The translations under genes and the position numbers were made by a program. DNA of 64,000 bases from positions 1 through 64,000 of the forward strand of contig DAIPMW010000009.1 of assembly GCA_036768475.1 (NCBI GenBank). Direction: 5' to 3'. This DNA comes from JAEUMD01 sp036768475. Its GTDB lineage: Bacteria > Pseudomonadota > Alphaproteobacteria > Rhizobiales > Hyphomicrobiaceae. Under the pieces are notes generated by a model. That model was not told where the DNA came from, did not search any database, and saw only the letters and a list, made by a program, of their open reading frames with translations. Of the stretch, positions 33,982-44,329 are shown one piece after another (the stretch's first letter is position 1; every line of letters begins with the position of its first letter).

Positions 33982-35487
33982 ATGACCACCCCGACCTCGG
34001 CCCCATCGAAGTCCGTGCCCGACACCAGCCCGCTGGCCAAGCTGAAAGCTGCCGTTTTGGCGCCAGTACTTGCGATGCGGCTTTCCTACCTGCCGCTGCT
34101 GATGGTCTATTTCGCCTATGGTGCGCTCGGCCTCATCGCTGTGGGCGAGAGCTTCTGGGTGAAAAAGGCCTTGACGCTCACGCCGGCCGCTCTGGCACAA
34201 CTCGGCGTCTGGCTGACACTGCCGTGGGCCATCAAGATGGTTTTCGGCGAGCTTGTGGACACGGTCGCAATCCTGGGTTCGCGACGGCGTATCTACGTCT
34301 TCATCGGTGCAGGCATGATCGCTGGAGCGCTCGTCATGCTGGCGGGCGCGGCGGGCGGCTGGGTCACATTCACCACGCTCGACCGGATCTACATCATCGC
34401 TTCACTTCTGATGGTGACCGGCACGGTGCTGCAGGACGTGGTGGCCGATGCCATGAGCACCGAGGTGGTGCGGCGCATCAACGAGGACGGCACGCCGCGC
34501 GCGCAGGCCGACATCGATCGCGACCTCGGCATGGTCCAGGTTCTGGGCCGGCTTGCGCTTTCGCTCGGCATCTTCCTCACCGCCGGTGTTGCCGGATGGC
34601 TGGCGCAGATAACAAGCTATGAGAACGTCTTCCTGATCGGCCTCATCGTGCCGGCGCTGTCGGCAAGCGGGGCCGCCCTGGTCAGGCTGGAATCCAGCGA
34701 GAGCCGACCGATCGACTGGCGGATTCTCTCTGCCGGCCTGGCATTCGGCGCCGTCGTCACGGCTCTGCTCGCAGCCGACGTCGCTTTCGCGCAGGAGATC
34801 GTGTTCGTCATATCGATGACCGTGATCTCGGCAATGCTCTATCACGTCACACGCGACATCTCCGAGCGGACGCGCCTGCGTATCTTCTATGCCGCGATAA
34901 TCATCTTCGCATTCCGCGCGGTGCCGTCGGTGGGCGAAGGCTACCGCTGGTTCACGATCGACATCCTCGGGTTCGACGAGGCGTTCTTCGGAGTGCTCGG
35001 CCAGACCGGTGCGGCAATCGGGTTGGTGGCGACGTGGCTGTTGTCGGACTCGATCACGCGACGGCCCATCGCCAACGTGCTGCTGATATTGACCGTGCTG
35101 GGCGGATTGATGTCATTACCCGATCTAGTGCTGGTGTTCGGCGGCTATGAGTGGACGCAAGCCCATCTCGGGTTTGGCGCGCGCACCATCGCGCTGATCG
35201 ACACGGCAGCGCAATCGCCACTTGCCCAGCTCAGCATGATCCCGCTGCTCACGCTGATCGCCATTTACGCGCCGCCCTCCAAGCGGGCGCTTTGGTTCGC
35301 GCTGATGGCGTCGTTCATGAATCTGGCGCTGGTCGCCGGGCAGCTCCAGACGAAGTATCTCAATGAGCTGTACATCGTCGATCGCGGCGCCTACCAATGG
35401 CTGCCCGCCCTGGTTGTCACTGTGGTTATCCTCGGCGTGGCGGTACCGCTCTCCGCGATCTTGCTGTTCGGACGCAAAGTTCGCTGA
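33982..35487 (+). CDS. BT1-family (folate/biopterin transporter-like) major facilitator
   Basis: A 501-residue protein with about 12 membrane helices. The signatures LGVWLTLPWAIKMVFGELVD, SRRRIYVFIGAG and QDVVADAMSTEVV match the BT1 branch of the major facilitator superfamily rather than drug exporters. BT1 relatives import folates or pterins in protists and cyanobacteria; the bacterial substrate is not established. It stands alone after a terminator. Confidence 0.8.
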   Translation: MTTPTSAPSKSVPDTSPLAKLKAAVLAPVLAMRLSYLPLLMVYFAYGALGLIAVGESFWVKKALTLTPAALAQLGVWLTLPWAIKMVFGELVDTVAILGSRRRIYVFIGAGMIAGALVMLAGAAGGWVTFTTLDRIYIIASLLMVTGTVLQDVVADAMSTEVVRRINEDGTPRAQADIDRDLGMVQVLGRLALSLGIFLTAGVAGWLAQITSYENVFLIGLIVPALSASGAALVRLESSESRPIDWRILSAGLAFGAVVTALLAADVAFAQEIVFVISMTVISAMLYHVTRDISERTRLRIFYAAIIIFAFRAVPSVGEGYRWFTIDILGFDEAFFGVLGQTGAAIGLVATWLLSDSITRRPIANVLLILTVLGGLMSLPDLVLVFGGYEWTQAHLGFGARTIALIDTAAQSPLAQLSMIPLLTLIAIYAPPSKRALWFALMASFMNLALVAGQLQTKYLNELYIVDRGAYQWLPALVVTVVILGVAVPLSAILLFGRKVR

Positions 35488-35622
35488 TCCCACCTCGCAG
35501 CACTACGCGCATACAAATCCGTTCACCGGGCAATATGTCACGGATGCGCCGCCCATTGGTCGCGATTCGGCCCAACCAGCCTGAAAAGTTGCAGGCCGAA
35601 CCGCGGCAGCTTTGCAGAACGG

Positions 35623-35826
35623 TTGGCTAAGGGGCGAGAAGTTCATCCTGTTTTTCACATTTCGGTACCGCCCCTCCCGGCAGGTGGCGTTCACAAGCCG
35701 CAAGCCCATCGCCCGACACCAGCGAAAAGCGGAAATACGGACTTCGAGAACCTCATCGGGAGCGTTGCGTTGCTGGTTGAACACGGGCTCACGACCGAAA
35801 TCGTCCGGCCGATCCTCTCGCCTTGA
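35623..35826 (+). CDS. Possible small protein in a 470-base gene-poor stretch
   Basis: A 67-codon frame starting TTG within 35488-35959. Its C-terminal half (ENLIGSVALLVEHGLTTEIVRPILS) has protein-like composition, but there is no clear ribosome binding site and I do not recognise it. It might be a remnant. The rest of the stretch holds no gene I can support. Confidence 0.3.
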   Translation: MAKGREVHPVFHISVPPLPAGGVHKPQAHRPTPAKSGNTDFENLIGSVALLVEHGLTTEIVRPILSP

Positions 35827-35959
35827 CCCTGGTTCGGCGCTCCGGCATCAACACCTCGTCCCCGGTGCGTCATGATCGATCAAGATCAGGTTTCGCGCAC
35901 CGCGCGGGGTCCTTCTCGCGGGATCGGAAATTGCGGATTCTGAGCTTCAAGGAACGAGA

Positions 35960-36193
35960 ATGAGCGGCACGCACGATACGTCGGTGTCAAATGAGAACTC
36001 TATTGCCGGTCCGACGCTGAGATGGGCGCTAAGGCGCGCGGCCCTGGGTGTCGCCATTCTCTTCGTGGCTGTTTCCGCTGCGGCGTGGCTGCTCTATGCC
36101 GGCATCGAACCGGATCGCGCGGAGGCAAGCCCCGAGATCGCACGTCAGGGCATCCAGATGCCGACCGGCTCGTTGCCTACCGCCGGTCAGTAA
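35960..36193 (+). CDS. Small single-pass membrane protein
   Basis: A 77-residue product with one hydrophobic helix (AALGVAILFVAVSAAAWLLYAGI) preceded by basic residues and followed by a polar tail. AAGGA before the ATG supports expression. It lies ahead of rimK in the same direction, with about 270 bases between. Function unknown. Confidence 0.6.
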   Translation: MSGTHDTSVSNENSIAGPTLRWALRRAALGVAILFVAVSAAAWLLYAGIEPDRAEASPEIARQGIQMPTGSLPTAGQ

Positions 36194-36461
36194 TACGCCC
36201 GGCCGCCAACACCCGATCGCGTCACAGCTTTGCTTGCCCCACCGGGCAAGAATGCAAACGGGCCGATCGCCGGCGCAGCCGCACGACGCAAGCGGTGCGC
36301 CGATGCGCGGCACCGACGTGCGCATCTATCCTGCGGAGCAGCACGCGGCGCCCAACCAGGGGCGGGAATGTGCTATTCCGGTGCCGACCCCTTCCACTTG
36401 GCCCGCGCCTAGCCTATTGAGGCCGGCGCTCGCAGGCAGTCACCAGCTCAAAGAGCCGCCA

Positions 36462-37367
36462 ATGCGTTTCGTCATGCTCGCCCGCAACCCCAACTTGTAC
36501 TCGCACAAACGCATCGTCGAGGCCGCGACGGCGGCCGGGCATTCGATCGACGTCATCAACACGCTCCACGTTCACATGAACATCACGTCGAACAGCCCAA
36601 GGCTGCGCTATGGTGGCCACGACCTGCCGCGCTACGACGCGGTCATTCCGCGGATCGGCGCCTCGATCACTCATTACGGCTTGGCGGTCCTCAGGCAATT
36701 CGAAATGCAGGGCATCTATCCGCTGAACGAGAGCGTTGCCATTGGCCGCTCGCGCGACAAGCTGAGAGCGCTTCAGATTCTGGCACGCGCGGGCGTGGGC
36801 ATGCCAACCACCGCGTTCGCGCATGGGCCGCGCAAGGCGGAGGACGTGATCCGTGAAGTGGGCGGCGCGCCAGTCGTCATCAAGCTCCTTGAGGGAACGC
36901 AAGGTATGGGCGTTGTCCTTGCCGAGACTGATGCATCCGCCAAGTCGGTAATCGAGGCGTTCTCGGCGGCAAACGTCAATATCATGGTGCAGGAGTTCAT
37001 CCGGGAATCGGAAGCTTCGGACGTGCGCGCGTTCGTGGTCGGCGGCCGCGTCGTGGCCGCAATCATGCGCGTCGGACGGGAGGGCGAATTCCGCTCGAAC
37101 CTGCACCGCGGCGGCCAGGCACAGGCAATCTCGATCACCGGCGAGGAAGGCGAGGTCGCGGTCCGGGCGGCCGCCGCGATCGGCCTCAACGTCTGCGGCG
37201 TCGATATGCTGCGGACCAAGCGCGGCCCGATGGTGATGGAGGTTAACTCCTCGCCCGGCCTCGAAGGCGTAGAAAGCTCCACAGGGGTCAACGTGGCCGG
37301 GGAGATCATAATGTTCCTGGAGGAGAACGCACGGCATGGCGACACGGTTACCCGTGGACACGGATGA
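36462..37367 (+). CDS. rimK: RimK-family ATP-grasp ligase (ribosomal protein S6-L-glutamate ligase type)
   Basis: From ATG 36462 the protein is 301 residues, the usual RimK length; the upstream frame to 36048 is not family-like. It has the RimK N-terminal domain (MRFVMLARNPNLYSHKRI, RYDAVIPRIGASITHYGL), and ATP-grasp motifs VVIKLLEGTQGMGVVLAE and VMEVNSSPGLEGVE. The enzyme adds glutamates to the C-terminus of ribosomal protein S6. It is followed by bpt, another ligase-like protein tagging enzyme. Confidence 0.9.
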   Translation: MRFVMLARNPNLYSHKRIVEAATAAGHSIDVINTLHVHMNITSNSPRLRYGGHDLPRYDAVIPRIGASITHYGLAVLRQFEMQGIYPLNESVAIGRSRDKLRALQILARAGVGMPTTAFAHGPRKAEDVIREVGGAPVVIKLLEGTQGMGVVLAETDASAKSVIEAFSAANVNIMVQEFIRESEASDVRAFVVGGRVVAAIMRVGREGEFRSNLHRGGQAQAISITGEEGEVAVRAAAAIGLNVCGVDMLRTKRGPMVMEVNSSPGLEGVESSTGVNVAGEIIMFLEENARHGDTVTRGHG

Positions 37368-37515
37368 AGTTCGCCATTTTCTGGCCGCGCCGCGACCCTA
37401 ACCGTACGTCTTCCTCCTTTTGCTTGTGAAACAACGCCTTGATCCGGTCACCCCGACGACCCTATCATATTGTATACGCGTTGGACGGCGCGGAGCTGTG
37501 CGGGGCTGTGCATAC

Positions 37516-38265
37516 ATGAGCGAGCAACAAAAGCACTTTCCGGAATTTTACGTGACTGCGCCGCAGCCGTGCCCCTATCTGCCCGGCCGGCTGGAACGCA
37601 AGCTTTTCACCCACCTGTCCCCAGACAAGCCGGCGCTGCTTGTGGACAACCTGCTGCGTGGCGGTTTCCGGCGCAGCCAGAACATCGCCTACATGCCCTA
37701 CTGCGAGGGCTGCCATGCCTGTGTCTCCGCGCGTGTGCTGGTCGACGAGTTCGAGCAAGGCCGGTCGATGCGGCGGATTTTCGCGCGCAACAGAAGCCTG
37801 TCGGTGGCCCGCGTGGCACCGCGCGCGGTGAGCGAGCAATACGCCCTGTTCCGGTCCTATATCGATGCCCGCCACGGCGACGGCGGAATGGCCGACATGA
37901 CGGTGCTCGATTACTCGATGATGGTGGAGGACAGCGCGGTCGAGACGTTCCTGTCGGAATACCGCGATCCGCCTGCCGATCCCTTCGCCAAGTCGGGACC
38001 GGCCGCCAAGGGGAAGCTACGTGCGGTGGCGCTGTGCGACCGGCTCTCCGACGGCATCTCCATGGTCTACAGCTTCTATGAACCAGAATTGGAAAACGCC
38101 AGCCTCGGCACCTATATGATCCTGGAGCACATCGAGTATGCACGCAGCCTCGGCCTGCCCTATCTCTATTTGGGCTATTGGATCGCGGGCTCGCGCAAAA
38201 TGGCCTACAAGACCCGGTTCCAGCCTCAGGAGCATCTGACGTCGAGTGGCTGGAGACGCGCTTGA
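37516..38265 (+). CDS. bpt: Aspartate/glutamate leucyltransferase (N-end-rule transferase, Bpt)
   Basis: Transfers leucine (arginyl-type family) to N-terminal Asp/Glu of proteins, marking them for ClpS-ClpAP. From ATG 37516 the protein is 249 residues, the normal length. Signatures: YLPGRLERKLFTHL, GGFRRSQNIAYMPYCEGCHACVSARV with the conserved Cys residues, and SLGTYMILEHIEYARSLGLPYLYLGYWI. Located about 150 bases after rimK. Confidence 0.92.
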   Translation: MSEQQKHFPEFYVTAPQPCPYLPGRLERKLFTHLSPDKPALLVDNLLRGGFRRSQNIAYMPYCEGCHACVSARVLVDEFEQGRSMRRIFARNRSLSVARVAPRAVSEQYALFRSYIDARHGDGGMADMTVLDYSMMVEDSAVETFLSEYRDPPADPFAKSGPAAKGKLRAVALCDRLSDGISMVYSFYEPELENASLGTYMILEHIEYARSLGLPYLYLGYWIAGSRKMAYKTRFQPQEHLTSSGWRRA

Positions 38266-38442
38266 GCCACCTGCGAAGCTGATTTTGCCAACGCGTCTTT
38301 CCGGGTCAGGCTCGTGGCGCTGGCGTGGTCTGCGCGGTGGTGCCTCGCCCGGTGCTGCCAGAGCGGCGACTTGACTGTGGATTTGCACCTGATCAACCGA
38401 CATGGAAGCACGACTGCTTCCATCGAGGTCGTAATTGAGGCC

Positions 38443-38889
38443 CTATTGGCCGATCTCCGACTCGAGCTTACCAAACATGTAGGCCCACTTGTCGGTCTGG
38501 ATTTCGACCAGTTTTTTCATGCGGGTGCGCAAATCCTCCAAAAGCGCGCAGTCGGGTTTGGTTGCTTCAGCGCCCTCCTGACCCATGCGCGAGATCTGGT
38601 CGAGCAGCTCACCTCCTGATTGATCGTAAACCTCGATCTTGTCGTCTTTCACGAAAGGTACAGCCGCTTTCAGGAACTCGTCGTGCGACCAGCCGCGCTT
38701 GTCCTTGAGCTCGCGGAGTTTCTCCTGAAAGACAGGACGGTTCTTGAGATTGAGGTCGCGCAATGCGGCGGCGGCCTCATCGACGACGGCCTCGAACTCG
38801 GCACGGCTGCAACTCAAGGCGCGTGTCGGCGCCAGCAACGTCAGCAGCACAGTCAATCCGGCAAGGGTGCAGCCGATCCAGCGCCCCAT
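38443..38889 (-). CDS. Exported hypothetical protein with helical domain
   Basis: From ATG 38889 (AAGGA about nine bases before) the product is 148 residues. The N-terminus is a signal peptide (CTLAGLTVLLTLLAPTRALS) and the rest is charged and mostly helical, with two cysteines. Probably periplasmic. It is downstream of the parC side and convergent with bpt. I do not recognise a family. Confidence 0.7.
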   Translation of the reverse strand: MGRWIGCTLAGLTVLLTLLAPTRALSCSRAEFEAVVDEAAAALRDLNLKNRPVFQEKLRELKDKRGWSHDEFLKAAVPFVKDDKIEVYDQSGGELLDQISRMGQEGAEATKPDCALLEDLRTRMKKLVEIQTDKWAYMFGKLESEIGQ

Positions 38890-39096
38890 TGGTCGATATC
38901 CTTCCCTGGGTAGATCCAGGCCCCTTGTCGCGCCGCACGCCGAGCTGAACCGGGCGCTCCAGACAAGCAAGCCCCAGATGCCGACGGGCCGCAACACCTA
39001 TCACAGAAGGCGCGCGTCCATGCCGCGATGGCACGGGAATGCGGCCAAAAGCGGTTCGAGAAATGCTGCGCTGCCAAAGGCCGACTGAGGGGTTGG

Positions 39097-41364
39097 TCAG
39101 CCGAAAGCTGGTCCGAAGCGGTTCGACTTGGGGAAACCACGCGGGACGACGCGACCGGACTGGGCGCGTAATCCCACCCACTCCTTCAGGTCTCGCCATT
39201 CGAGCGTGAACGTGCGGCCGGCCGAATCGAGCCAGGTGAGGCCCGCTGTCTTGGCAAATACGCGCACGTCGGAAACGCCCCCGTCCTTGGCGCGGAACAG
39301 AATGACGCCCTTGCCGCGCGTCATCTCGTTGAGTTCGGCAAGCCGGAAGATAAGCATCTTGCGGTTTTCCCCGACAACGGCGACGTGATCGCCATCGACC
39401 GGCACCACGAGCCGGGCTTCGTCGGGTTCGGATACGTTGAGAACCTGCTTGCCTTTGCGGGTCGCGGCGACGACCTCGGCCTCGGGCACGATGAAGCCAT
39501 AGCCAGAGCTGGATGCGACGAGCAGCTTGCGATCGGGCTGATGCACGAACGCCTCCACGAAGTCGTGATTCTGCTCGATATCGACCATCAGGCGGAGCGG
39601 TTCACCATGACCGCGGCCACCGGGAAGCGCGTTCGCTTCCAGCGTGTAGAACTTCCCGTTGGTGGCGAACAGCAGGATCTTATCGGTCGTGAATGCCTTC
39701 AGCGCACGTTTGAGCCCGTCGCCCTGCTTGAAGTCGAGCTTTGACAGATCGTCCTGGTGGCCCTTCATAGCGCGGATCCAGCCCTTGTCCGACAGGATCA
39801 CGGTGATGGGCTCCTTCTCGATCAGGGCGGTTTCTAGGTCGACGTCGATCTCCGGTGCGTCCGCGAAGGAGGTACGGCGACGGCCAAGCAACGTCTTTTT
39901 GGAATAGCGCTCGCGCGTCGCCTTGATCTCGTCGGCGATCCGCTGCCATTGCAGATCGTCCGATTTCAGTAGCCGTTGCAGATCGCGGCGCTCGCCCGAC
40001 AGCTTGTCATGCTCGGCCTTGATCTCTATTTCCTCGAGCTTCGACAGGCTCTTCAGGCGCAGGTTCAGGATCGCCTCGGCCTGCACCTCCGTCAGCTTGA
40101 ACTTGGCGATCAGCTTGGCCTTGGGGTCGTCCTCAAAGCGGACGATGCGGATCACCTCATCGATGTTGAGGTATGCGATCAGGTAGCCGTCGAGCACCTC
40201 CAGGCGATGCTCGATCTTCTTCAGGCGATGGCTGGAGCGGCGCACCAGCACTTCGATGCGGTGCTCAAGCCATTGCTGCATCACTTCGCGCAGCGACAGC
40301 ACGTTGGGGATCTGCCCGCCCGAAAGCACGTTCATGTTGAGACCAAAGCGGGTCTCCAGATCGGTCAGTCGGAAAAGCTGCTCCATCAGGATGACCGGAT
40401 CGACAGCGCGCGTCTTGGGTTCCAGGACGATGCGGATCTCCTCCGCGCTCTCGTCGCGGACATCACCCAACTGCGGCAGCTTACGCTCCTGCAGCAGCTC
40501 CGCGATCTTCTCGATCAACTTCGACTTGGGGACCTGATAGGGGATTTCGGTAATGACGATCTGATAGCCGCCGCGGCCCAGGTCCTCCTTCTCCCACTTG
40601 GCACGAATGCGGAAGGAGCCACGGCCGGTCTTGTAGGCCTCGACGATCTGCTCCCTACTGTCGACGATGACGCCGCCGGTCGGGAAGTCGGGGCCCGGCA
40701 CGAAGTCAGCAAGCTTCTCCAAGCTCGCGTTGGGGTGCTTGATGAGGTGCAGCAGCGCCGCGCACAACTCATCAGCGTTGTGAGGCGGGATGTTGGTCGC
40801 CATTCCCACGGCGATGCCCGACGAGCCGTTCGCCAGCAGATTGGGGAACGCGGCCGGCAGCACCACCGGCTCCTCGTTGGTTTCGTCGTAGGTTTTGCGG
40901 AAGTCGACGGTATCCTCGTCGATACCATCCAGCAAGTCTTGCGCGACCTCAGTCATGCGGCTCTCGGTGTAGCGCATGGCGGCGGCATTATCGCCGTCGA
41001 CGTTGCCGAAGTTGCCCTGCCCGTCAACCATCGGGTAGCGGACCGAAAAATCCTGAGCGAGACGCACCATGGCGTCGTAGATCGCCTGATCGCCGTGGGG
41101 GTGATAATTACCCATCACCTCGCCGACCACCTTTGCGCACTTCTTGTAGCCGGCCTGCGGATTGAGGTTCAGCTCGCGCATCGCATAAAGAATGCGGCGG
41201 TGCACGGGCTTGAGGCCGTCGCGCACATCCGGCAGCGCCCGGCCCATGATGGTCGACAGCGCATATGCGAGATAGCGCTCTTCCAGCGCCTCGCGCAGGT
41301 TGACGGGCTCGATCGGGCCGCCATTGGGAGATCCAGGGCCCGGCAGAATCGGTTTTTCGCTCAT
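39097..41364 (-). CDS. parC: DNA topoisomerase IV subunit A
   Basis: The DNA-cleaving subunit of topoisomerase IV, which separates daughter chromosomes. The 755-residue protein opens with LREALEERYLAYALSTIMGRALPDVRDGLKPVHRRILYAM, of which the RxL and ParC-type pattern are family hallmarks, and has the catalytic tyrosine in RYTESRM. A C-terminal beta-pinwheel domain lacks a GyrA box (QRRGGKG), indicating ParC rather than GyrA. parE is not in the window. Confidence 0.95.
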   Translation of the reverse strand: MSEKPILPGPGSPNGGPIEPVNLREALEERYLAYALSTIMGRALPDVRDGLKPVHRRILYAMRELNLNPQAGYKKCAKVVGEVMGNYHPHGDQAIYDAMVRLAQDFSVRYPMVDGQGNFGNVDGDNAAAMRYTESRMTEVAQDLLDGIDEDTVDFRKTYDETNEEPVVLPAAFPNLLANGSSGIAVGMATNIPPHNADELCAALLHLIKHPNASLEKLADFVPGPDFPTGGVIVDSREQIVEAYKTGRGSFRIRAKWEKEDLGRGGYQIVITEIPYQVPKSKLIEKIAELLQERKLPQLGDVRDESAEEIRIVLEPKTRAVDPVILMEQLFRLTDLETRFGLNMNVLSGGQIPNVLSLREVMQQWLEHRIEVLVRRSSHRLKKIEHRLEVLDGYLIAYLNIDEVIRIVRFEDDPKAKLIAKFKLTEVQAEAILNLRLKSLSKLEEIEIKAEHDKLSGERRDLQRLLKSDDLQWQRIADEIKATRERYSKKTLLGRRRTSFADAPEIDVDLETALIEKEPITVILSDKGWIRAMKGHQDDLSKLDFKQGDGLKRALKAFTTDKILLFATNGKFYTLEANALPGGRGHGEPLRLMVDIEQNHDFVEAFVHQPDRKLLVASSSGYGFIVPEAEVVAATRKGKQVLNVSEPDEARLVVPVDGDHVAVVGENRKMLIFRLAELNEMTRGKGVILFRAKDGGVSDVRVFAKTAGLTWLDSAGRTFTLEWRDLKEWVGLRAQSGRVVPRGFPKSNRFGPAFG

Positions 41365-41599
41365 GCGACCGGATTAGCCCGGCAAGGCCGCCCGCCTCAA
41401 GTGTCACGGCGCCACATTCCACCACGCCATTGGCCGCAAACAGCAGAATTTACGTCGGCTGACGTTGTCGCCTGCGCAAAAGATCTGTTGGCGCACCTGT
41501 CTGGTGAACCGATCATGCCTTCTTATGGAAGCGCCGGTCGATCCGATGCGCGCAATGAGGTTTCGATGCGCACCGGCACGCGCCCGATGATACCGCCGC

Positions 41600-44329
41600 T
41601 CAAGCGTCGCGTTCCCAAGGCGTAAGTTTCAGTCGCGTGCCACCGAGCGGACCGAATGTCGTTTCGCGACACGTGAAAATAATGACTTGGTGATGCTGTG
41701 ACGCAGACTGCAGCGCTCCGAACATGCGGACGATGCGTTGGTCGTCGGAGAACACGAGTGCATCATCGAGTATCACGGGAGCCGGCGTCCCCGTCTCGGC
41801 AATTAGCCTGCCGAAACCGAGCCTTACCAGAACCGCCAATTGCTCTCGCGTACCGTCGCTCAAAAGGTCGATCGGCTCGCCGGTTCCGCCGCGCGTCAAC
41901 GATTGCAGATCGAAGTCATCACCGAGCACCACGTCCGCATCAGGGAAAACCTGTGCCAGATAAGGCCGCAGCCTGCTCATGACCGGCAGCAGGAAACGCG
42001 AACGGTTTTCGGCCGCCACTGCGGCAAGCGTCTGCTGCAGCAGTTCGAGCGCCTCCAGCTCGCGTTCGTAGTGTGCGATTTCCGCGTCGAGGGCGGCGAT
42101 TTCGCCATCGAGACTCGTAAGTTCCGGCCCGATCTCGGCCTCACCCGCAACCCGGATCTCGCCTTCCAGCGCGGCGATCTCTTGTGCAAGACGCGTCGCC
42201 GAGGCCTCGGCCTGCCGCAATGCGTCCTCCGCGGCTGCCTTTCCGTCCCGCAACGCACTGACCTGTTCGCCAGAAGGCGCCGATTGCGACAGAAGCGTGC
42301 GCTCCTGCACGGCCGATGTCCACGCCGCCGCTGCCGCATCGCTCAATGCAGCAAGCCGGTCGCGCTCCCCCATCCGCCCTGCTTCGGGGCCAAGCATGGC
42401 GTCGCAGACCGCGAGCCGCTCGGCAATATCGGTGCGTCGGTCTGCGATTCGACGTAACGCGAAGTCGTACTCGCGCAGCGCGTTCATGACCTCATCGCGC
42501 CTCGCGCGCAACGCGCCCACCTCGACGGAGAGCAAACGTTGTAGTTCCTCGGCATCGAGCGCAGCGCCCGCCAGCCCGGCGTTCTCGACAGGCGTTTGCC
42601 CGCCCCCGGCGTCGTGCGGCGCATCGCCATTCCCCGGATGCACCAGCGCCACCAGAGCCTGCCGATCCGCCTCCAGCTTTCTCCCGATCGCCGCCACGCC
42701 TTCGGGTGCAGCCGCTTGCAGCTCTGCCTTGGCCCGCATCAGCGCCTCTGCGAGCACGTGCCGGTCATCGGCCAATGCCTGCGCGGCCTCGCCAGCACGC
42801 GCGCCCAGCTCAGCTTCGAGGCTGGCAAGCCTGGACTGCGCCGCTTCCGCTTCCGCGCGGCGCGCGATCCGCTCCGCTGCATCAGCCGGGGTGATCTCGA
42901 AGCGACCGATGCCTTCGATCTCAATCGTTACCGTTTCAACGACGCCGATACGTCCTGCGCCGGACACCGGCTCGCCGTTTATCTGCACCCGATGAGACGC
43001 TGCCGCCTCCAGCGCGAACCCGAAATCGACAGCCGCCGGGCGGGCCGCACGCTCCGCAGCAAGTGCTGCCGCCTGCACCGCCTCTGCGAGTTGCCGCATC
43101 CGCTCCGGTGTCGCGGCGTTTTCCAACACCGCTGCTTCAATGCGCGCGATTTCACGGCAAAGCTCGTCGGCACGCAACTGTGCGGCCTCCTGGAACGCGA
43201 TGCTCTTGCGGAGCGCCGCTGCCTCTCGCACGCGCTCTGCTTCTCGCGCCAGCTGTGCCATCCGCGCCTCGACTGTGCCGATCTGGCGGTCGATGGCGGC
43301 AAGCTCTTCGCTTCGCTCCTGGCGTGCTGCCTCGCTGCGCGCCTGCTCCTCGTTCAGCCTGGCGGTTTCAGCCGACGCCGCACGCACATCGTCCAGCGCC
43401 TTGCCGAATTTCTGCAGCCGTTCTGCTGCCTTCTCATGCGCCAGATGCGCCGCATCCGCACGGCTCAGAGCATGATCAAGCGCATTCGCCAGTTTTTCCG
43501 CGTCCGAGAGCGATTTTTCAGCCATGTCCTTCGCCCGCCGAAGCCCGGCGAGCAGATCAGGGCCGGCTTGCGCAGCCTGACGGCGCATCAGCTCTTCGAG
43601 CCTATCGAGCCGTGCCGCTGCCCTGACCTGCTCCGCGCGCGCATGCTCGCGCTTGGCGATCAGCGCAAAGCGTTGCTGGCTGGCAGCCTCATAACGCGAT
43701 CCCTTCCTCGGCAGCCGGCGCTTCGGCTGCAGATATGCGTCGAGTTCGGCCGTCACGCGATCGGCGATCCGTCGTGCGAGCGCACCGCCCGCCACCGTGT
43801 CGACCTCGCTGGCAATCGCGCCCTCCAGCGTCGCGCGTTCGCTGCGCCCTGAGAACTTCCGGCGCTCCGGGTCGTAATCAGGCGTCGGCACGATGAGCGA
43901 CTTCTGCTGCCCCACCCAGAGAAGTCCGAACCGTCCGCCGGCTTCGTCCCCGCCGGTCAGACCGATAAGTCCGCCGAGTGCTTCTTCTGCGTCGGCGCCG
44001 CGTGCACGGACACGCCCCGCACCCAGGTCGACGAGATCAGCGGACTTGCCACGCCCAAACGTCTTCCTGATACGCCAAAGTTGTCCCTGCGCCTCGAAGT
44101 CTGCCTCAATCCGCGGCGACCGCGTCCCACCCCGGGTCGAAATCTCCTCAACTGCGCGCCCCGTCGTCGTATGCCGGGTAAGGAACACGGCACGTATGGC
44201 GCGGAACAGTGTCGATTTGCCAAGTTCGTTCGGACCGGCGAGCACGTCGAGCGCCCCGGAAAAGTCCTCGACCGCGACGGGATCGCTGAACGGACCTACC
44301 TCGGCAAGACGCAGCGCGCGAATCTTCAT
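41600..44329 (-). CDS. SbcC/YhaN-like AAA ATPase
   Basis: A 909-residue SMC/Rad50-type protein: Walker A GPNELGKST at about 32-40, long alanine/glutamate-rich coiled coils with a central insertion, and a C-terminal part with LSDGTREQLAVLVRLGFGRL (signature) and PVILDDALVFSDDQR (Walker B). It pairs with the overlapping nuclease gene upstream. By analogy with YhaN/YhaO and SbcCD the complex likely processes DNA ends; the exact function in alphaproteobacteria is not established to my knowledge. Confidence 0.87.
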   Translation of the reverse strand: MKIRALRLAEVGPFSDPVAVEDFSGALDVLAGPNELGKSTLFRAIRAVFLTRHTTTGRAVEEISTRGGTRSPRIEADFEAQGQLWRIRKTFGRGKSADLVDLGAGRVRARGADAEEALGGLIGLTGGDEAGGRFGLLWVGQQKSLIVPTPDYDPERRKFSGRSERATLEGAIASEVDTVAGGALARRIADRVTAELDAYLQPKRRLPRKGSRYEAASQQRFALIAKREHARAEQVRAAARLDRLEELMRRQAAQAGPDLLAGLRRAKDMAEKSLSDAEKLANALDHALSRADAAHLAHEKAAERLQKFGKALDDVRAASAETARLNEEQARSEAARQERSEELAAIDRQIGTVEARMAQLAREAERVREAAALRKSIAFQEAAQLRADELCREIARIEAAVLENAATPERMRQLAEAVQAAALAAERAARPAAVDFGFALEAAASHRVQINGEPVSGAGRIGVVETVTIEIEGIGRFEITPADAAERIARRAEAEAAQSRLASLEAELGARAGEAAQALADDRHVLAEALMRAKAELQAAAPEGVAAIGRKLEADRQALVALVHPGNGDAPHDAGGGQTPVENAGLAGAALDAEELQRLLSVEVGALRARRDEVMNALREYDFALRRIADRRTDIAERLAVCDAMLGPEAGRMGERDRLAALSDAAAAAWTSAVQERTLLSQSAPSGEQVSALRDGKAAAEDALRQAEASATRLAQEIAALEGEIRVAGEAEIGPELTSLDGEIAALDAEIAHYERELEALELLQQTLAAVAAENRSRFLLPVMSRLRPYLAQVFPDADVVLGDDFDLQSLTRGGTGEPIDLLSDGTREQLAVLVRLGFGRLIAETGTPAPVILDDALVFSDDQRIVRMFGALQSASQHHQVIIFTCRETTFGPLGGTRLKLTPWERDA

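Noticed and set aside
39097..41364. DNA gyrase subunit A
   Set aside because: No GyrA box in the C-terminal domain and the N-terminal pattern and length fit ParC.
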